DNA of 64,000 bases from Mucilaginibacter_A sp041088075 (GCF_041088075.1 NZ_JBGCVY010000058.1:1-64000), one strand, 5' to 3'; positions 24,505 to 33,194 are shown, counted from the first letter of the stretch. A program made the numbers and translations. Notes: generated from the letters alone by a model not told the origin.

Positions 24505-25149
24505 ATGGAGAAGGATCAGTGTTCTGTGCCGGATGAAAACCTGAATGAAAACGCAGGTTCAGGCCGCCGTGATTTTCTTAAAAAAACAACTTTTTTATCA
24601 GCGATTGCGCTTGCTCCGGTAAGTTTGGTATCGGCTGCCGAAAAAGAAATGGACGAAAAACTGGCTGCCGTATTTGAAAAAGTACCGCTAAAGCTGGAAG
24701 TGAACGGGGTAAAACATGCTTTGTCCGTTGAGCCGCGGGTTACGCTGCTGGATTTGCTGCGCGAACAATTGCAACTAACCGGAACCAAAAAAGGCTGCGA
24801 CCACGGACAATGCGGCGCTTGCACCGTCCACGTAAACGGCAAACGGCAAAACTCCTGCCTCACTTTAGCGGTGATGCACGACGGAAAAAAAGTAACCACG
24901 ATAGAAGGTTTGGCCAACGGCGCCGATTTGCACCCAATGCAGGAAGCTTTTATCAAACATGATGGTTTTCAATGCGGTTATTGCACACCGGGACAAATCA
25001 TGTCGGCGGTGGCTTGCATTCGTGAAGGGCACGCCAATTCGGAAAACGAGATCCGGGAATACATGAGCGGGAACATTTGCCGTTGCGGCGCCTACCCAAA
25101 CATTGTAAACGCAATTACAGAAGTGAAAAACGGAGGGCAAAAAGTATGA
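24505..25149 (+). CDS. [2Fe-2S] subunit of a xanthine-oxidase-family molybdenum hydroxylase (PaoA/YagT-like), Tat-exported
   Basis: A 214-residue protein from ATG 24505. A twin-arginine signal (GRRDFLKKTTFLSAIAL) at the N-terminus predicts folded export to the periplasm. The plant-type [2Fe-2S] cluster is held by CDHGQCGACTVHVNG with a later Cys in RQNSC. The second cluster is held by CGYCTPGQ and CRCGAYPNI. It passes electrons between the molybdenum and FAD subunits. The stop codon overlaps the start of the FAD subunit (ATGA). The order iron-sulfur, FAD, Mo matches the periplasmic aldehyde oxidoreductase PaoABC of E. coli. Confidence 0.92.
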   Translation: MEKDQCSVPDENLNENAGSGRRDFLKKTTFLSAIALAPVSLVSAAEKEMDEKLAAVFEKVPLKLEVNGVKHALSVEPRVTLLDLLREQLQLTGTKKGCDHGQCGACTVHVNGKRQNSCLTLAVMHDGKKVTTIEGLANGADLHPMQEAFIKHDGFQCGYCTPGQIMSAVACIREGHANSENEIREYMSGNICRCGAYPNIVNAITEVKNGGQKV

Positions 25150-26129
25150 ACCAGTTTCAATACGTGCGGGCAAACACGGCTAAAACGGCCATCGGCGCTT
25201 TAGCCAAAGATCCTTCGGCCGCTTTTTTGGCAGGAGGAACGAACCTGATTGATTTAATGAAAAACGGCGTTACAGCTCCGCCAAAACTGGTGGACATTAA
25301 CCCAATCCCTTTAACCGAGATCAAAAAGCAAAGCAATGGTTTGTACATCGGCGCTTTGGCCACCAACGCTGATGTGGCCGACCACAAATTGGTGCTGCAA
25401 AACCAGCCTTTATTGTCGCTGGCTTTAAATGCCGGCGCTTCGGCACAATTAAGAAATGTAGCCACGATTGGGGGCAACATGATGCAGCGGACGCGTTGTT
25501 TTTACTTCAACAACCCGGATTTGCCTTGCAACAAACGCCAGCCTGGTTCTGGCTGCGGCGCGTTGGAAGGCTACAACCGGATGCACGCCATTTTTGGTGC
25601 AAGTTCGCAATGTGTGGCCGTTAACCCAAGCGATATGTCAGTTGCGCTGGCTGCTTTGGATGCCACCGTTTTAATTTCGGGGCCAAAAGGCGACCGCCGA
25701 GTTTTGTTTACCGATTTTCACCGTTTGCCGGGAGAGCATCCGGAAAAAGACAACAATTTGATGAAGGGCGAATTGATTACAGGGATTGAAATCCCGGATA
25801 ATGCCTTCAGCAAAAACGTTCATTATTTGAAAGTCCGCGACCGCAGTTCGTATGCTTTTGCGTTGGTTTCTGTTGCGGCTGCCCTCAACATCAAAAATAA
25901 TACGATAAAAGAAGCACAACTGGCGATGGGCGGCGTAGCGCACAAACCGTGGCGGCCGACCGAAGCGGAAAAATATTTAGTTGGAAAACCGGCAAACGAG
26001 GCAACCTTTAAACAAGCTGCCGAAATTGCCATGCAAAACGCAAAAGGTTTAAAGTACAATTCGTTTAAGTTGAAGATGTCACCGAACACCATAATTGAGG
26101 CCTTAAGAACAGCATCAGGAATAGCATGA
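25146..26129 (+). CDS. FAD-binding subunit of the molybdenum hydroxylase (PaoB/YagS-like)
   Basis: I start at ATG 25146, which overlaps the previous TGA by four bases; a longer in-frame reading from 25077 would overlap the upstream gene. The 327-residue product has the PCMH-type FAD fold: AAFLAGGTNLIDLMK binds the pyrophosphate, and RNVATIGGNMMQRTRC follows. Cys residues in CFYFNNPDLPCNKRQPGSGC resemble the extra [4Fe-4S] cluster site of PaoB. This points to the PaoB branch rather than xanthine dehydrogenase. Confidence 0.9.
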   Translation: MNQFQYVRANTAKTAIGALAKDPSAAFLAGGTNLIDLMKNGVTAPPKLVDINPIPLTEIKKQSNGLYIGALATNADVADHKLVLQNQPLLSLALNAGASAQLRNVATIGGNMMQRTRCFYFNNPDLPCNKRQPGSGCGALEGYNRMHAIFGASSQCVAVNPSDMSVALAALDATVLISGPKGDRRVLFTDFHRLPGEHPEKDNNLMKGELITGIEIPDNAFSKNVHYLKVRDRSSYAFALVSVAAALNIKNNTIKEAQLAMGGVAHKPWRPTEAEKYLVGKPANEATFKQAAEIAMQNAKGLKYNSFKLKMSPNTIIEALRTASGIA

Positions 26130-28372
26130 GTTTGATGGATACAAAATTTTTTGACAGCAAGGCTGTTGAAGGTTTAGACAGGGTGGACGGCAGGTTGAAA
26201 GTAACCGGTGCGGCCCGATATTCTGCAGAGTTTCCGATACCGAAACTCACTTACGGCGTTTTGGTAACCAGCACGGTTGCAGGCGGAAAAATCCAAAGTA
26301 TGGATGCCAAAAAAGCTGAAAAAGCACCAGGGGTTTTAGCGGTGATCTCGCATTTTAACGCGCCACAAATCCCGGGCTATTCGGAAGGTTCAAATCCTGC
26401 AAAAGGACAAACGACGAAAGGCCAGCCTTTGCGCATTTTTTCAGATGATACTATTTATTTTTACGGACAGCCGGTTGCTTTGGTGGTTGCAGATACCTTG
26501 GAAAGGGCACAGTTTACAGCCGGATTGGTGCAGGCGCAATATCAAAAAACTTCGTTCCAAACGGGTTTTGATGCCAATGTAAGTTCTGCCGATTTTCCTT
26601 CCCAGGCAAAAAACCGTAATTCTAACGGCGATTATTTGCGTGGAGAAGCCGATGCTTATAAAACTGCACCGGTAAAAGTTGAAGCAGAATATGTGATCCC
26701 AACGGAAGTGCACAACCCGATGGAGCTGCAATCCATCATTGCTGTTTGGGATGCGCCGGATAAAGTTACGGTTTACGATAAAACACAATCGCTAAAAGGG
26801 GTACAGGGTACGATTGCGCAAGCGTTCAAAATCCCGGTAGAAAACGTGCAGGTGGTTGCCACTTATGTTGGCGGCGCGTTTGGAAATGCGTTGCGTACTT
26901 GGCCGCATGAAATTGCAGCGGTAATGGCGGCGCAAAAAGTTGGCCGGCCGGTAAAATTAGTGATCAGCAGGGACCAAATGTTTACGATGGTTGGCTACCG
27001 GCCGTACACCTGGCAAAAAGTTGGCCTGGGCGCAACGGCAGACGGAAAATTGGTTGGCATCAGCCACGAAGCCATCAGCCAAACTTCTACTTATGAAGAA
27101 TTTACGGAAGGAACGGTGAACGTTTCCAAGTTTTTATACGCTTGCCCGAATGTAAATACGCGTTATAAAATTTTGCCCTTAAACGTCAGCACGCCAACTT
27201 GGATGCGCGGGCCGGGAGAAGCTTCCGGTGCTTTTGCTTTGGATTGTGCGATGGACGAACTGGCCTATCAGCTTAACCTCGACCCGATTGAACTGCGTTT
27301 GCGCAACCATGCAGATACGGATCCGGAAAGAAATTTGCCCTGGTCAAGCAAGTATTTAAAAGAATGTTACCAGGAAGCCGCCGACAGGATTGGCTGGTTT
27401 AAACGCAATCCCAAACCGCGTTCGATGAAAACGGAAGACGGTATGCTGATTGGTTACGGCATGGGCACGGGTAGTTTTTCGGCCGGAAGAAGTGCGGCTA
27501 CGGCGAGCATACAGATGTTGGCCGACGGAACTTACACTATCCAATGTGCCACCACCGATATCGGGCCGGGAACGGCAACGGCGATGGTGCAAATTGCTTC
27601 GGATGTTTTGCAGGTTCCGGTCGAAAAAATCAAGTTTCAATTGGGCAATTCTTCTTTTCCGAAAGCGCCAAGCCAAGGCGGTTCTTCCACCGTTTCTACG
27701 GTTGGTTCGGCGGTTACGGCGGTTTGCGTTTCCCTGAAAAATAAATTGGGCGAACTGGCCATCGGACAAGGAGAAGCAGCTTCGGTAAAACCTGCCGACC
27801 TGACTTTTGCAAACGGGCAGATCACTTCCAAAGACCAGTCCATCAAAATAGCTTATGCGGATGTTTTGAAGAAGCACAGCTTGCCAACTTTGGATGTTAC
27901 CGAAGAATCCAAATCAGGCGATGAACGCCGCAAATATTCTTTTTACTCGTTCTCGGTGCACTTTGTGGAAGTAAATGTGCATCCGGCAACCGGACAAGTC
28001 AAGGTAAAACGGGTAGTTAGCTGTGCGGATGCCGGCAAGATCATCAACCATAAAACTGCGGGAAGCCAAGTGATAGGCGGTGCAATTGGCGGGATTGGGA
28101 TGGCTTTGATGGAAGAAGCCGTGATAGACGACCGGTTTGGCCGCTATGTCAACAACAACCTGGCCGATTACCATGTTCCGGTCCATGCGGATATTCCGGC
28201 GATTGATGCTGTTTTTATAGATAAAAAAGACCCTTACATCAACCCGATGGGATCAAAAGGCGTGGGCGAAATTTCTTTGATCGGGATGGCAGCTGCTGTT
28301 GCAAATGCTGTATTTCATGCAACCGGAAAACGGGTTCGGGATTTGCCAATTACGACGGACAAACTGGTTTAA
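26126..28372 (+). CDS. Molybdopterin-binding catalytic subunit of the molybdenum hydroxylase (PaoC/YagR-like)
   Basis: A 748-residue protein whose ATG overlaps the previous stop. It has the aldehyde oxidase a/b hammerhead domain (about 20-130, starting GRLKVTGAARYSAEF). The Mo-cofactor-binding domains contain VGGAFGNALRTWPHE, RGPGEASGAFALDCAMDELA and, near the end, the active-site region PMGSKGVGEISLIG with the catalytic Glu of GVGE. It should oxidise aldehydes or heterocycles to acids with water. Cofactor-maturation genes (a PaoD/XdhC-like chaperone) are not seen next to the operon. Confidence 0.92.
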   Translation: MSLMDTKFFDSKAVEGLDRVDGRLKVTGAARYSAEFPIPKLTYGVLVTSTVAGGKIQSMDAKKAEKAPGVLAVISHFNAPQIPGYSEGSNPAKGQTTKGQPLRIFSDDTIYFYGQPVALVVADTLERAQFTAGLVQAQYQKTSFQTGFDANVSSADFPSQAKNRNSNGDYLRGEADAYKTAPVKVEAEYVIPTEVHNPMELQSIIAVWDAPDKVTVYDKTQSLKGVQGTIAQAFKIPVENVQVVATYVGGAFGNALRTWPHEIAAVMAAQKVGRPVKLVISRDQMFTMVGYRPYTWQKVGLGATADGKLVGISHEAISQTSTYEEFTEGTVNVSKFLYACPNVNTRYKILPLNVSTPTWMRGPGEASGAFALDCAMDELAYQLNLDPIELRLRNHADTDPERNLPWSSKYLKECYQEAADRIGWFKRNPKPRSMKTEDGMLIGYGMGTGSFSAGRSAATASIQMLADGTYTIQCATTDIGPGTATAMVQIASDVLQVPVEKIKFQLGNSSFPKAPSQGGSSTVSTVGSAVTAVCVSLKNKLGELAIGQGEAASVKPADLTFANGQITSKDQSIKIAYADVLKKHSLPTLDVTEESKSGDERRKYSFYSFSVHFVEVNVHPATGQVKVKRVVSCADAGKIINHKTAGSQVIGGAIGGIGMALMEEAVIDDRFGRYVNNNLADYHVPVHADIPAIDAVFIDKKDPYINPMGSKGVGEISLIGMAAAVANAVFHATGKRVRDLPITTDKLV

Positions 28373-28399
28373 AAGATCAAACGAACAAAATTGCTTACT

Positions 28400-28498
28400 G
28401 ATTTTTATGCCATAAAAGAAGCATTCCGTTTCTGCTTCCTAAAAACTTCTCAAACCAATCTGCTTAAACTTTTTAGGCAGATCGGTTTAAACAATCCT
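28400..28498. repeat. Half palindromic element after the hydroxylase operon
   Basis: TAAAAGAAGCA at 28413-28423, preceded by ATTTTTATGCCA, then about 65 bp ending in GGTTTAAACAA. This matches the right half of the palindromic elements (core plus TTTAAAC tip) without a left half. The 273 bp gap also holds a TGCTGTTTTTA variant at 28574-28584 followed by TCACTATAAAA. Confidence 0.6.
28452..28488 (+). terminator. Long hairpin after the hydroxylase operon
   Basis: AAACCAATCTGC at 28452-28463 pairs with GCAGATCGGTTT at 28477-28488, with one mismatch and a 13-base T-rich loop. No T run follows, so its activity as a terminator is uncertain. Confidence 0.5.
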
Positions 28499-28645
28499 GT
28501 AATAATCAAATTTCCGTTAAAGGCAGAAATACGTAATTTCTTTTTTTGGTTATTTGGTTTTAGTTGATGCCGATGCTGTTTTTATCACTATAAAATCCTT
28601 AATTGCGTTAAATTTCCGGTTAATTAATTTTCTAAGAATTTAAAA

Positions 28646-30184
28646 ATGAAGAAACTGTTTGTTGTGCTGCTGGCTTGGTTTTCGTTTGTTGCCCCAATTA
28701 AAACACAGGCGCAAAATTTTATAACCGATAGTTTGGACAATTACGTGCGGCAAGGCATGAAAGACTGGAATTTGCCCGGCTTGGCCATTGCCATTGTTAA
28801 AGACGGCAAAATTATGGCGATGAAAGGTTACGGCGTGCGCGATATTAAAACCAAAGAACCGGTGGATGAGAATACGTTGTTTTTGATCGCCAGCAACAGC
28901 AAACTGTTTACGGCCACGGCTTTGGCACAATTGGATTATGATAAAAAACTGTCGCTGAACGACAAAATCACCAAATACTTCCCCGATTACAAGTTGTACG
29001 ATGCCAACACCACAGCTTTGGTTACGATAAAAGACATGCTTTCGCACCATCTCGGCACCGGAACTTTTCAGGGCGATTTTACTTTTTGGAACGGTAACCT
29101 CTCGCGCCAGCAAATTATGGGCAAAATGAAACTGCTGAAACCGGCGCAGCAGTTTCGCCAAAGCTTTGGCTACTGCAACAGTTGTTTTTTGACAGCAGGA
29201 GAGGTGATACCAAAAGTTACCGGCAAAGCCTGGGAAACTTATATCCAGGACAGTTTGCTTACCCCGTTGGGCATGGTCAACACCTACACTTTGGGAAAAG
29301 GCGCAGCGCAACGAAAAGACGTGGCCAAACCGTACAGTACTGTTTTTACCGGCAAATTATCCGAGTTGCCGTATGATTTGGTAGACAATTTGGCGCCGGC
29401 CGGAAGTTTGGTAAGCAACGTAAAAGACTTGTCGAAATGGTTGATGCTGCAGTTGGACAGCGGCCGGTATATGGGCAAACGGATTTTGCCTTGGAGCGTG
29501 CTGCAAAAAACAAGGGAGATGAACACGGTTATTTCGAGCACTAAATCCAGTGTTTACCCAAGCCATTATACGGGTTATGGTTTGGGTGTTTTTCAGCGGG
29601 ATTACAACGGCCGACAAATTTTTTACCATACTGGCGGTGCCGATGGTTTTGTTACCAATACTTGTTTTGTGCCCGAAGAAAAGCTGGGCATTGTGATCCT
29701 GACCAACAACGACAACCAGGAATTTTTTGAAGCCTTGCGCTACCAAATTTTGGATGCTTACTTGGATGTGCCTTATGTCAACCGCAGCAAACAAGCATTA
29801 CAAGCTTTTACGCCACAATTTAACGCAAGTGTAGCCAAAGTAAAAGCCATGCAGGCACGTGTAAAAGGGAACACGCCAACATTGCCCATATCAAAATATA
29901 CAGGAACTTATATAAACGAACTTTATGGCCCGATCAGCATTACGCAAGCCGGAAAAGATTTACAAGTGAACTTTAACGGACATGCAACTTTGAAAGCCAA
30001 ATTGCAATATATGGACAACGGCGAGTGGCTACTTACTTACAACAATCCTGCTTTTGGTATTTTCCCTTTAGAATTTAAAACCAATCAAAACAAAGTTGTT
30101 TCCACTTTTATCAAAGTGAACGATTTTATTGACTATGACCCTTATTTGTTTATCAAGGTTGATGATAAAAAGGCTGGGGTTTGA
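28646..30184 (+). CDS. Periplasmic serine hydrolase of the beta-lactamase / penicillin-binding (class C) family
   Basis: A 512-residue protein with a signal peptide ending near AQA (residue 22). The catalytic motifs are all visible: SNSK with nucleophile S83 and K86, the Tyr motif YCN at Y176-N178, and the third motif HTGG at 328-331. The C-terminal part, from about 400, is a beta-barrel-like DUF3471-type domain (YTGTYINELYGPISITQAG). Such proteins act as D-aminopeptidases, esterases or peptidoglycan hydrolases; true beta-lactamase activity is not implied. It stands alone. Confidence 0.9.
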   Translation: MKKLFVVLLAWFSFVAPIKTQAQNFITDSLDNYVRQGMKDWNLPGLAIAIVKDGKIMAMKGYGVRDIKTKEPVDENTLFLIASNSKLFTATALAQLDYDKKLSLNDKITKYFPDYKLYDANTTALVTIKDMLSHHLGTGTFQGDFTFWNGNLSRQQIMGKMKLLKPAQQFRQSFGYCNSCFLTAGEVIPKVTGKAWETYIQDSLLTPLGMVNTYTLGKGAAQRKDVAKPYSTVFTGKLSELPYDLVDNLAPAGSLVSNVKDLSKWLMLQLDSGRYMGKRILPWSVLQKTREMNTVISSTKSSVYPSHYTGYGLGVFQRDYNGRQIFYHTGGADGFVTNTCFVPEEKLGIVILTNNDNQEFFEALRYQILDAYLDVPYVNRSKQALQAFTPQFNASVAKVKAMQARVKGNTPTLPISKYTGTYINELYGPISITQAGKDLQVNFNGHATLKAKLQYMDNGEWLLTYNNPAFGIFPLEFKTNQNKVVSTFIKVNDFIDYDPYLFIKVDDKKAGV

Positions 30185-30252
30185 AAGATTGTTAGTTGAA
30201 TTTATCAATTAAGTTTGACTTGTATATTTTACAGAAATGCCTGTTCATCAGT

Positions 30253-30387
30253 TTAAAATAATCCGACTATGTTGTGGTTCGCCACAGATTCTTCTTGGAT
30301 AATTTTCTCATTAAAAACAGCTTTGTAAAATTCAAGTTCATGTTTTGGTTTGGAAGATTGTATTTCAAAATGTTCAATTTTGTTCAT
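30253..30387 (-). pseudogene. Fragment of a glyoxalase/VOC family gene
   Basis: The 44-codon reading frame starts MNKIEHFEI and continues HELEFYKAVFNEKI. This is the opening strand-helix unit of small VOC (glyoxalase/bleomycin-resistance) proteins, which are normally about 120 residues. It then diverges and stops. It lies alone in an AT-rich 486 bp gap (30185-30669) that otherwise holds one repeat copy (30507-30517). Confidence 0.5.
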
Positions 30388-30504
30388 GATTTTTAGGGTT
30401 TTGATGTTGCAATTTTCCATACTTCCATTGTATTTTTTGTTGTTTTTATCTGATTTGTTTTGTTTGCAATTTGGCCAACAAAATTCAAAAAGCATTCCCC
30501 GCCA

Positions 30505-30533
30505 AATGCTTCTTTTATCGCCCTAAATTTGGC
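30505..30533 (+). repeat. Single copy of the 11-base repeat
   Basis: TGCTTCTTTTA at 30507-30517, followed by TCGCCCTAAATTTGG. Confidence 0.8.
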
Positions 30534-30669
30534 AATATCAATTTGTAAAAAATTTCAGCTTAGAACAAATTTCATCAAAAGGTTTAACCCAAAAAACTAT
30601 ATATTTTTAAGTTAAACTACCACTGTTGCAAGTACTCTATTCATCATAAGTCTTTTAAAAACTAAAAAT

Positions 30670-31104
30670 ATGAAAACGCTCAAAGTTACTTCGCTGGTTG
30701 TTTTTTCTGCTTTGATTTTCAATTTTGCCAATACTGCAAACGCACAAGATTGGCGTAACCGCCAGCAACAAAACGGAACTTATACGCAAGGAGGAAACCG
30801 TGGCTCCGGATCTCAGCAAGGTGGCTATGGCAATCAAAATGGCCAAGCCCAAAACAATGGCGGCCGGGGCAACTACCAAAATTACCAAAACCAAGGCGGC
30901 CAAAACTATCAGGGCCAAAATATGCCGAACCGCGGCGGACAGTATTATCAAAACCAAGGCGGACAAGACCGAAATTATGCCGACCGGGATTACCGCGGCC
31001 GGGACTACGGCTACAACCGCGGCTGGGACAGGAGAGGTCGCGACTACCACGACCGTGATTTCCGTAGTTATGGCCGTTGGGACTATGGCTACCGCGGCTG
31101 GTAA
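30670..31104 (+). CDS. Secreted Gly/Asn/Gln/Tyr-rich low-complexity protein
   Basis: A 144-residue protein with a signal peptide ending in ANAQ (about residue 26). The mature part is first rich in Gly, Gln and Asn with imperfect QNQGGQ repeats. It then turns into an Arg/Asp/Tyr-rich tail with repeated RDY and GRDY units (RDYRGRDYGYNRGWDRRGRDYHDRDFRS). No domain is recognised. The composition suggests an unfolded, possibly surface-associated or polymer-forming protein. The gene is followed by a strong terminator. An antisense ORF over the same bases is a composition shadow. Confidence 0.75.
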   Translation: MKTLKVTSLVVFSALIFNFANTANAQDWRNRQQQNGTYTQGGNRGSGSQQGGYGNQNGQAQNNGGRGNYQNYQNQGGQNYQGQNMPNRGGQYYQNQGGQDRNYADRDYRGRDYGYNRGWDRRGRDYHDRDFRSYGRWDYGYRGW

Positions 31105-31122
31105 TTGCGGATCCATTCATAC

Positions 31123-31155
31123 AAAAACCTCATCAATTTGGTGGGGGTTTTTTTT
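31123..31155 (+). terminator. Terminator after the low-complexity secreted protein
   Basis: AAAAACCTCA pairs with TGGGGGTTTTT (G-T wobbles), followed by a T run. Confidence 0.7.
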
Positions 31156-31177
31156 GCTGAAACTAAAGCCGAAGCGG

Positions 31178-31209
31178 TTTAAACTGCTTTTATAATTCTG
31201 CTATCTTTG
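31178..31209 (+). promoter_or_regulatory. Bacteroidota-type promoter
   Basis: The -7 box TATCTTTG at 31202-31209 fits TAnnTTTG. TTTA at 31178-31181 lies 20 bases upstream as a -33 candidate. The ATG at 31216 follows after six bases, so the message could be leaderless. Confidence 0.55.
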
Positions 31210-31215
31210 CTGCAT

Positions 31216-31434
31216 ATGGAAGCCATTCAAGTTCGGGGTATTTTTAAAGATGCGATTTGCCGCGCCATTCCGATAGAAAATAACTTGTACCGCATTACCA
31301 GGGATACTGTTTTTATCGGCACAATTATGAAAGAAAACGGCGGCTGGAATCTGGAGGAAGTTGCAGGCGAAGATTTAACTGCCGAAAATGTACAATTGAT
31401 TGGCGCGTACTTGGACAAAAAAGGTTATGGTTGA
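31216..31434 (+). CDS. Small conserved-looking protein of unknown function
   Basis: From ATG 31216 the product is 72 residues (an in-frame CTG/ATG region upstream adds only three). It has an alternating pattern (IQVRGIFKDAI, YRITRDTVFIGTI) suggesting a small beta sheet, then an acidic helix (LTAENVQLIGAYLDKKG). There is no signal peptide or membrane segment. A good promoter lies just upstream. I do not recognise a family. Confidence 0.65.
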   Translation: MEAIQVRGIFKDAICRAIPIENNLYRITRDTVFIGTIMKENGGWNLEEVAGEDLTAENVQLIGAYLDKKGYG

Positions 31435-31492
31435 TGGTCATGGGTTATTGTTCATAGTTCATCGAAAATATAGGGGTAAAAGAAGCATTTAA

Positions 31493-31828
31493 TTATTGTA
31501 CCTTTTTTCGAAGAAAATAAGACGGGTTTTCGTCGCGAAATTGATAACGGGTAACCACTTCCCATCCTTGCAGCGACAGATAATTCAGAACATCTATTTC
31601 GTTGTTAAGTCGGCTAAGCTCGCCTGTTAACTTTCTAAACTCGTTTTCAGATAGATAAATATTACTGCTGATACGCCCAAAATCCCATTTGACCGTAATT
31701 TTAGAACTAAAAGTCACCGGCTCGATAAAAATCCGGCCATAAATATAATGGGGATTTATTTTTGTAGAATCTGTTTGCGCCAGGCAAACGGCAGGCAGCA
31801 GCCAAAGTAGAAAGAGTAGCTTTTTCAT
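31493..31828 (-). CDS. Small secreted protein of unknown function
   Basis: From ATG 31828 the product is 111 residues. Codons upstream of that ATG only give a TTG start. It has a clear signal peptide (MKKLLFLLWLLPAVCLAQ). The mature part has a beta-rich first half (YGRIFIEPVTFSSKITVKWDFG) and ends LSLQGWEVVTRYQFRDENPSYFLRK, a layout seen in small Bacteroidota periplasmic proteins whose C-terminus resembles DUF4177-like wGWE motifs. The latter is only a suggestion. A repeat copy (TAAAAGAAGCA, 31477-31487) follows its stop codon on the minus strand. Confidence 0.65.
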   Translation of the reverse strand: MKKLLFLLWLLPAVCLAQTDSTKINPHYIYGRIFIEPVTFSSKITVKWDFGRISSNIYLSENEFRKLTGELSRLNNEIDVLNYLSLQGWEVVTRYQFRDENPSYFLRKKVQ

Positions 31829-31980
31829 CAGCGATAGCAATTGTTTTTAAAGCCTAAACTTAAAAAAGCTGAACTACTTTTTCAAAATTATAAACACTAA
31901 AATTTGATTTTACTTGTGGAATTAGTAGCGGAGGTACTGCAAACTGAAAACCCAAACAATGAATAATTGGGTTTGGCCCG

Positions 31981-32235
31981 ATGCTTCTTTTATCAACTTA
32001 AAAATCCAATCTTTCCACAAATCCTAAAAATCCTGATCCAGACTTTAACTATTTCCAAATACTTCTTTTACCAACCAAAAATCCGTCCTTTCCACAAATC
32101 CTAAAAATCCCGATCCAAGTTTTAACTACTTCCAAATACTTCTTTTACCAACCAAAAATCCGTCCTTTCCCTAACTCCTAAAAATCCCGATCCAAATCAA
32201 AATCCCGATCCAAATCTTAACTATCCCAACAAATT
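31981..32235. repeat. 77-78 bp tandem repeat, about three copies, each carrying the dispersed motif
   Basis: Units start at 31982, 32060 and 32137. Each has TGCTTCTTTTA or TACTTCTTTTA, then ACC(A/T)AC(C)AAAAATCC, CCTTTCCACAAATCC, TAAAAATCCCGATCCA and TTTAACTA. A partial unit with a repeated AATCCCGATCCAA follows to about 32220. The direction is constant. It occupies most of the 461 bp gap between divergent genes, with a TAAAAACAGCA variant at 32245-32255 just upstream of the hydrolase gene. Confidence 0.8.
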
Positions 32236-32301
32236 TTATCCTTATAAAAACAGCATCTGTCTTTTTGCCGTATCTATAGCAGGCAACAAATTGTTTTTGA
32301 T

Positions 32302-33144
32302 ATGGAAATCAGCAGTCAGTTTTATAATGTTAACGGGATTGTTTTGCACGCCGCAATTGCTGGCCCGCAGCAAGGAAAAGTGATGCTGTTTTTGCATGGT
32401 TTCCCCGAGTTTTCGTTGGGCTGGAAAAAGCAGTTGACGTTTTTTGCGGCAAAAGGTTTCCGTGTCATCGCGCCCGATCAGCGCGGCTATAACCTCAGCA
32501 GCAAACCAAAAGGCGTAAAAGCTTACCGGATAGAAAATTTGGTAGAAGATATGGTCGCTTTGATCAAGCAATTATCAACCGAAAAAGTAATTTTGGTTGG
32601 GCATGATTGGGGCGGAGGCGTAGCCTGGGAACTGGCCGGGCAACATCCCGAATTGATCGAAAAACTCATCATCCTGAACATGCCGCATTTAAAAGTATTT
32701 CGCGAAACTTTAAAAAACAATGCCAGGCAAATGCTGCGCAGTTGGTACACCGGTTTTTTCCAAATCCCGTTTTTGCCCGAATGGGTCAGCAGTTGGTTCA
32801 ATTATAAGCTGATGGAAAGGAGCATGATTGGCACGGCACTTCAACATACGTTTACGCGTTTAGAAATCGGCCAATACAAAGCTGCCTGGCGGCAACCGGG
32901 AGCGGTGCGGGCGATGATCAATTGGTACCGCGCTTACAAATACAGTCGGCCCGCCTACAAACGCATCCAAATTCCAACGTTAATTTTGTGGGGAACGCAG
33001 GACAAATTCCTGCTTCCGCAAATGGCCGCCAAAAGCAACATGCTTTGTGCCAAAGGGAAATTGATTTACATTGACGATGCCACGCACTGGCTGCACCACG
33101 AAAAAGCGGCCAAGGTAAACCAATTGATCTTGAATTTTTTGTAG
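32302..33144 (+). CDS. Alpha/beta hydrolase, epoxide-hydrolase-like
   Basis: A 280-residue cytoplasmic alpha/beta hydrolase. The oxyanion motif is HGFPEF, followed by APDQRGYNLSSKP, a signature of the epoxide hydrolase / haloalkane dehalogenase group. The nucleophile elbow is GHDWGGG, with Asp as nucleophile. The late acidic residue lies in LWGTQDKFL, and the catalytic His in DATHWLHHE. The Asp nucleophile makes an epoxide hydrolase or dehalogenase more likely than an esterase. Confidence 0.88.
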   Translation: MEISSQFYNVNGIVLHAAIAGPQQGKVMLFLHGFPEFSLGWKKQLTFFAAKGFRVIAPDQRGYNLSSKPKGVKAYRIENLVEDMVALIKQLSTEKVILVGHDWGGGVAWELAGQHPELIEKLIILNMPHLKVFRETLKNNARQMLRSWYTGFFQIPFLPEWVSSWFNYKLMERSMIGTALQHTFTRLEIGQYKAAWRQPGAVRAMINWYRAYKYSRPAYKRIQIPTLILWGTQDKFLLPQMAAKSNMLCAKGKLIYIDDATHWLHHEKAAKVNQLILNFL

Positions 33145-33194
33145 TCAACAGGAACAATAGTTATTTGTCTGGTTCACATGTTTCTTATCTACCG

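Noticed and set aside
28646..30184. Beta-lactamase resistance gene
   Set aside because: It has the class C serine hydrolase motifs but the length, C-terminal domain and lack of a regulator fit the general penicillin-binding/esterase group.
30655..31116. A 153-codon Val/Ala/Ile-rich antisense reading frame opposite the low-complexity secreted protein
   Set aside because: It mirrors the Gly/Asn/Gln codons of the sense gene, and the sense frame has a signal peptide and terminator.
31981..32235. Possible CRISPR array
   Set aside because: The units are continuous tandem copies with no unique spacers between constant repeats, and no cas genes lie nearby.
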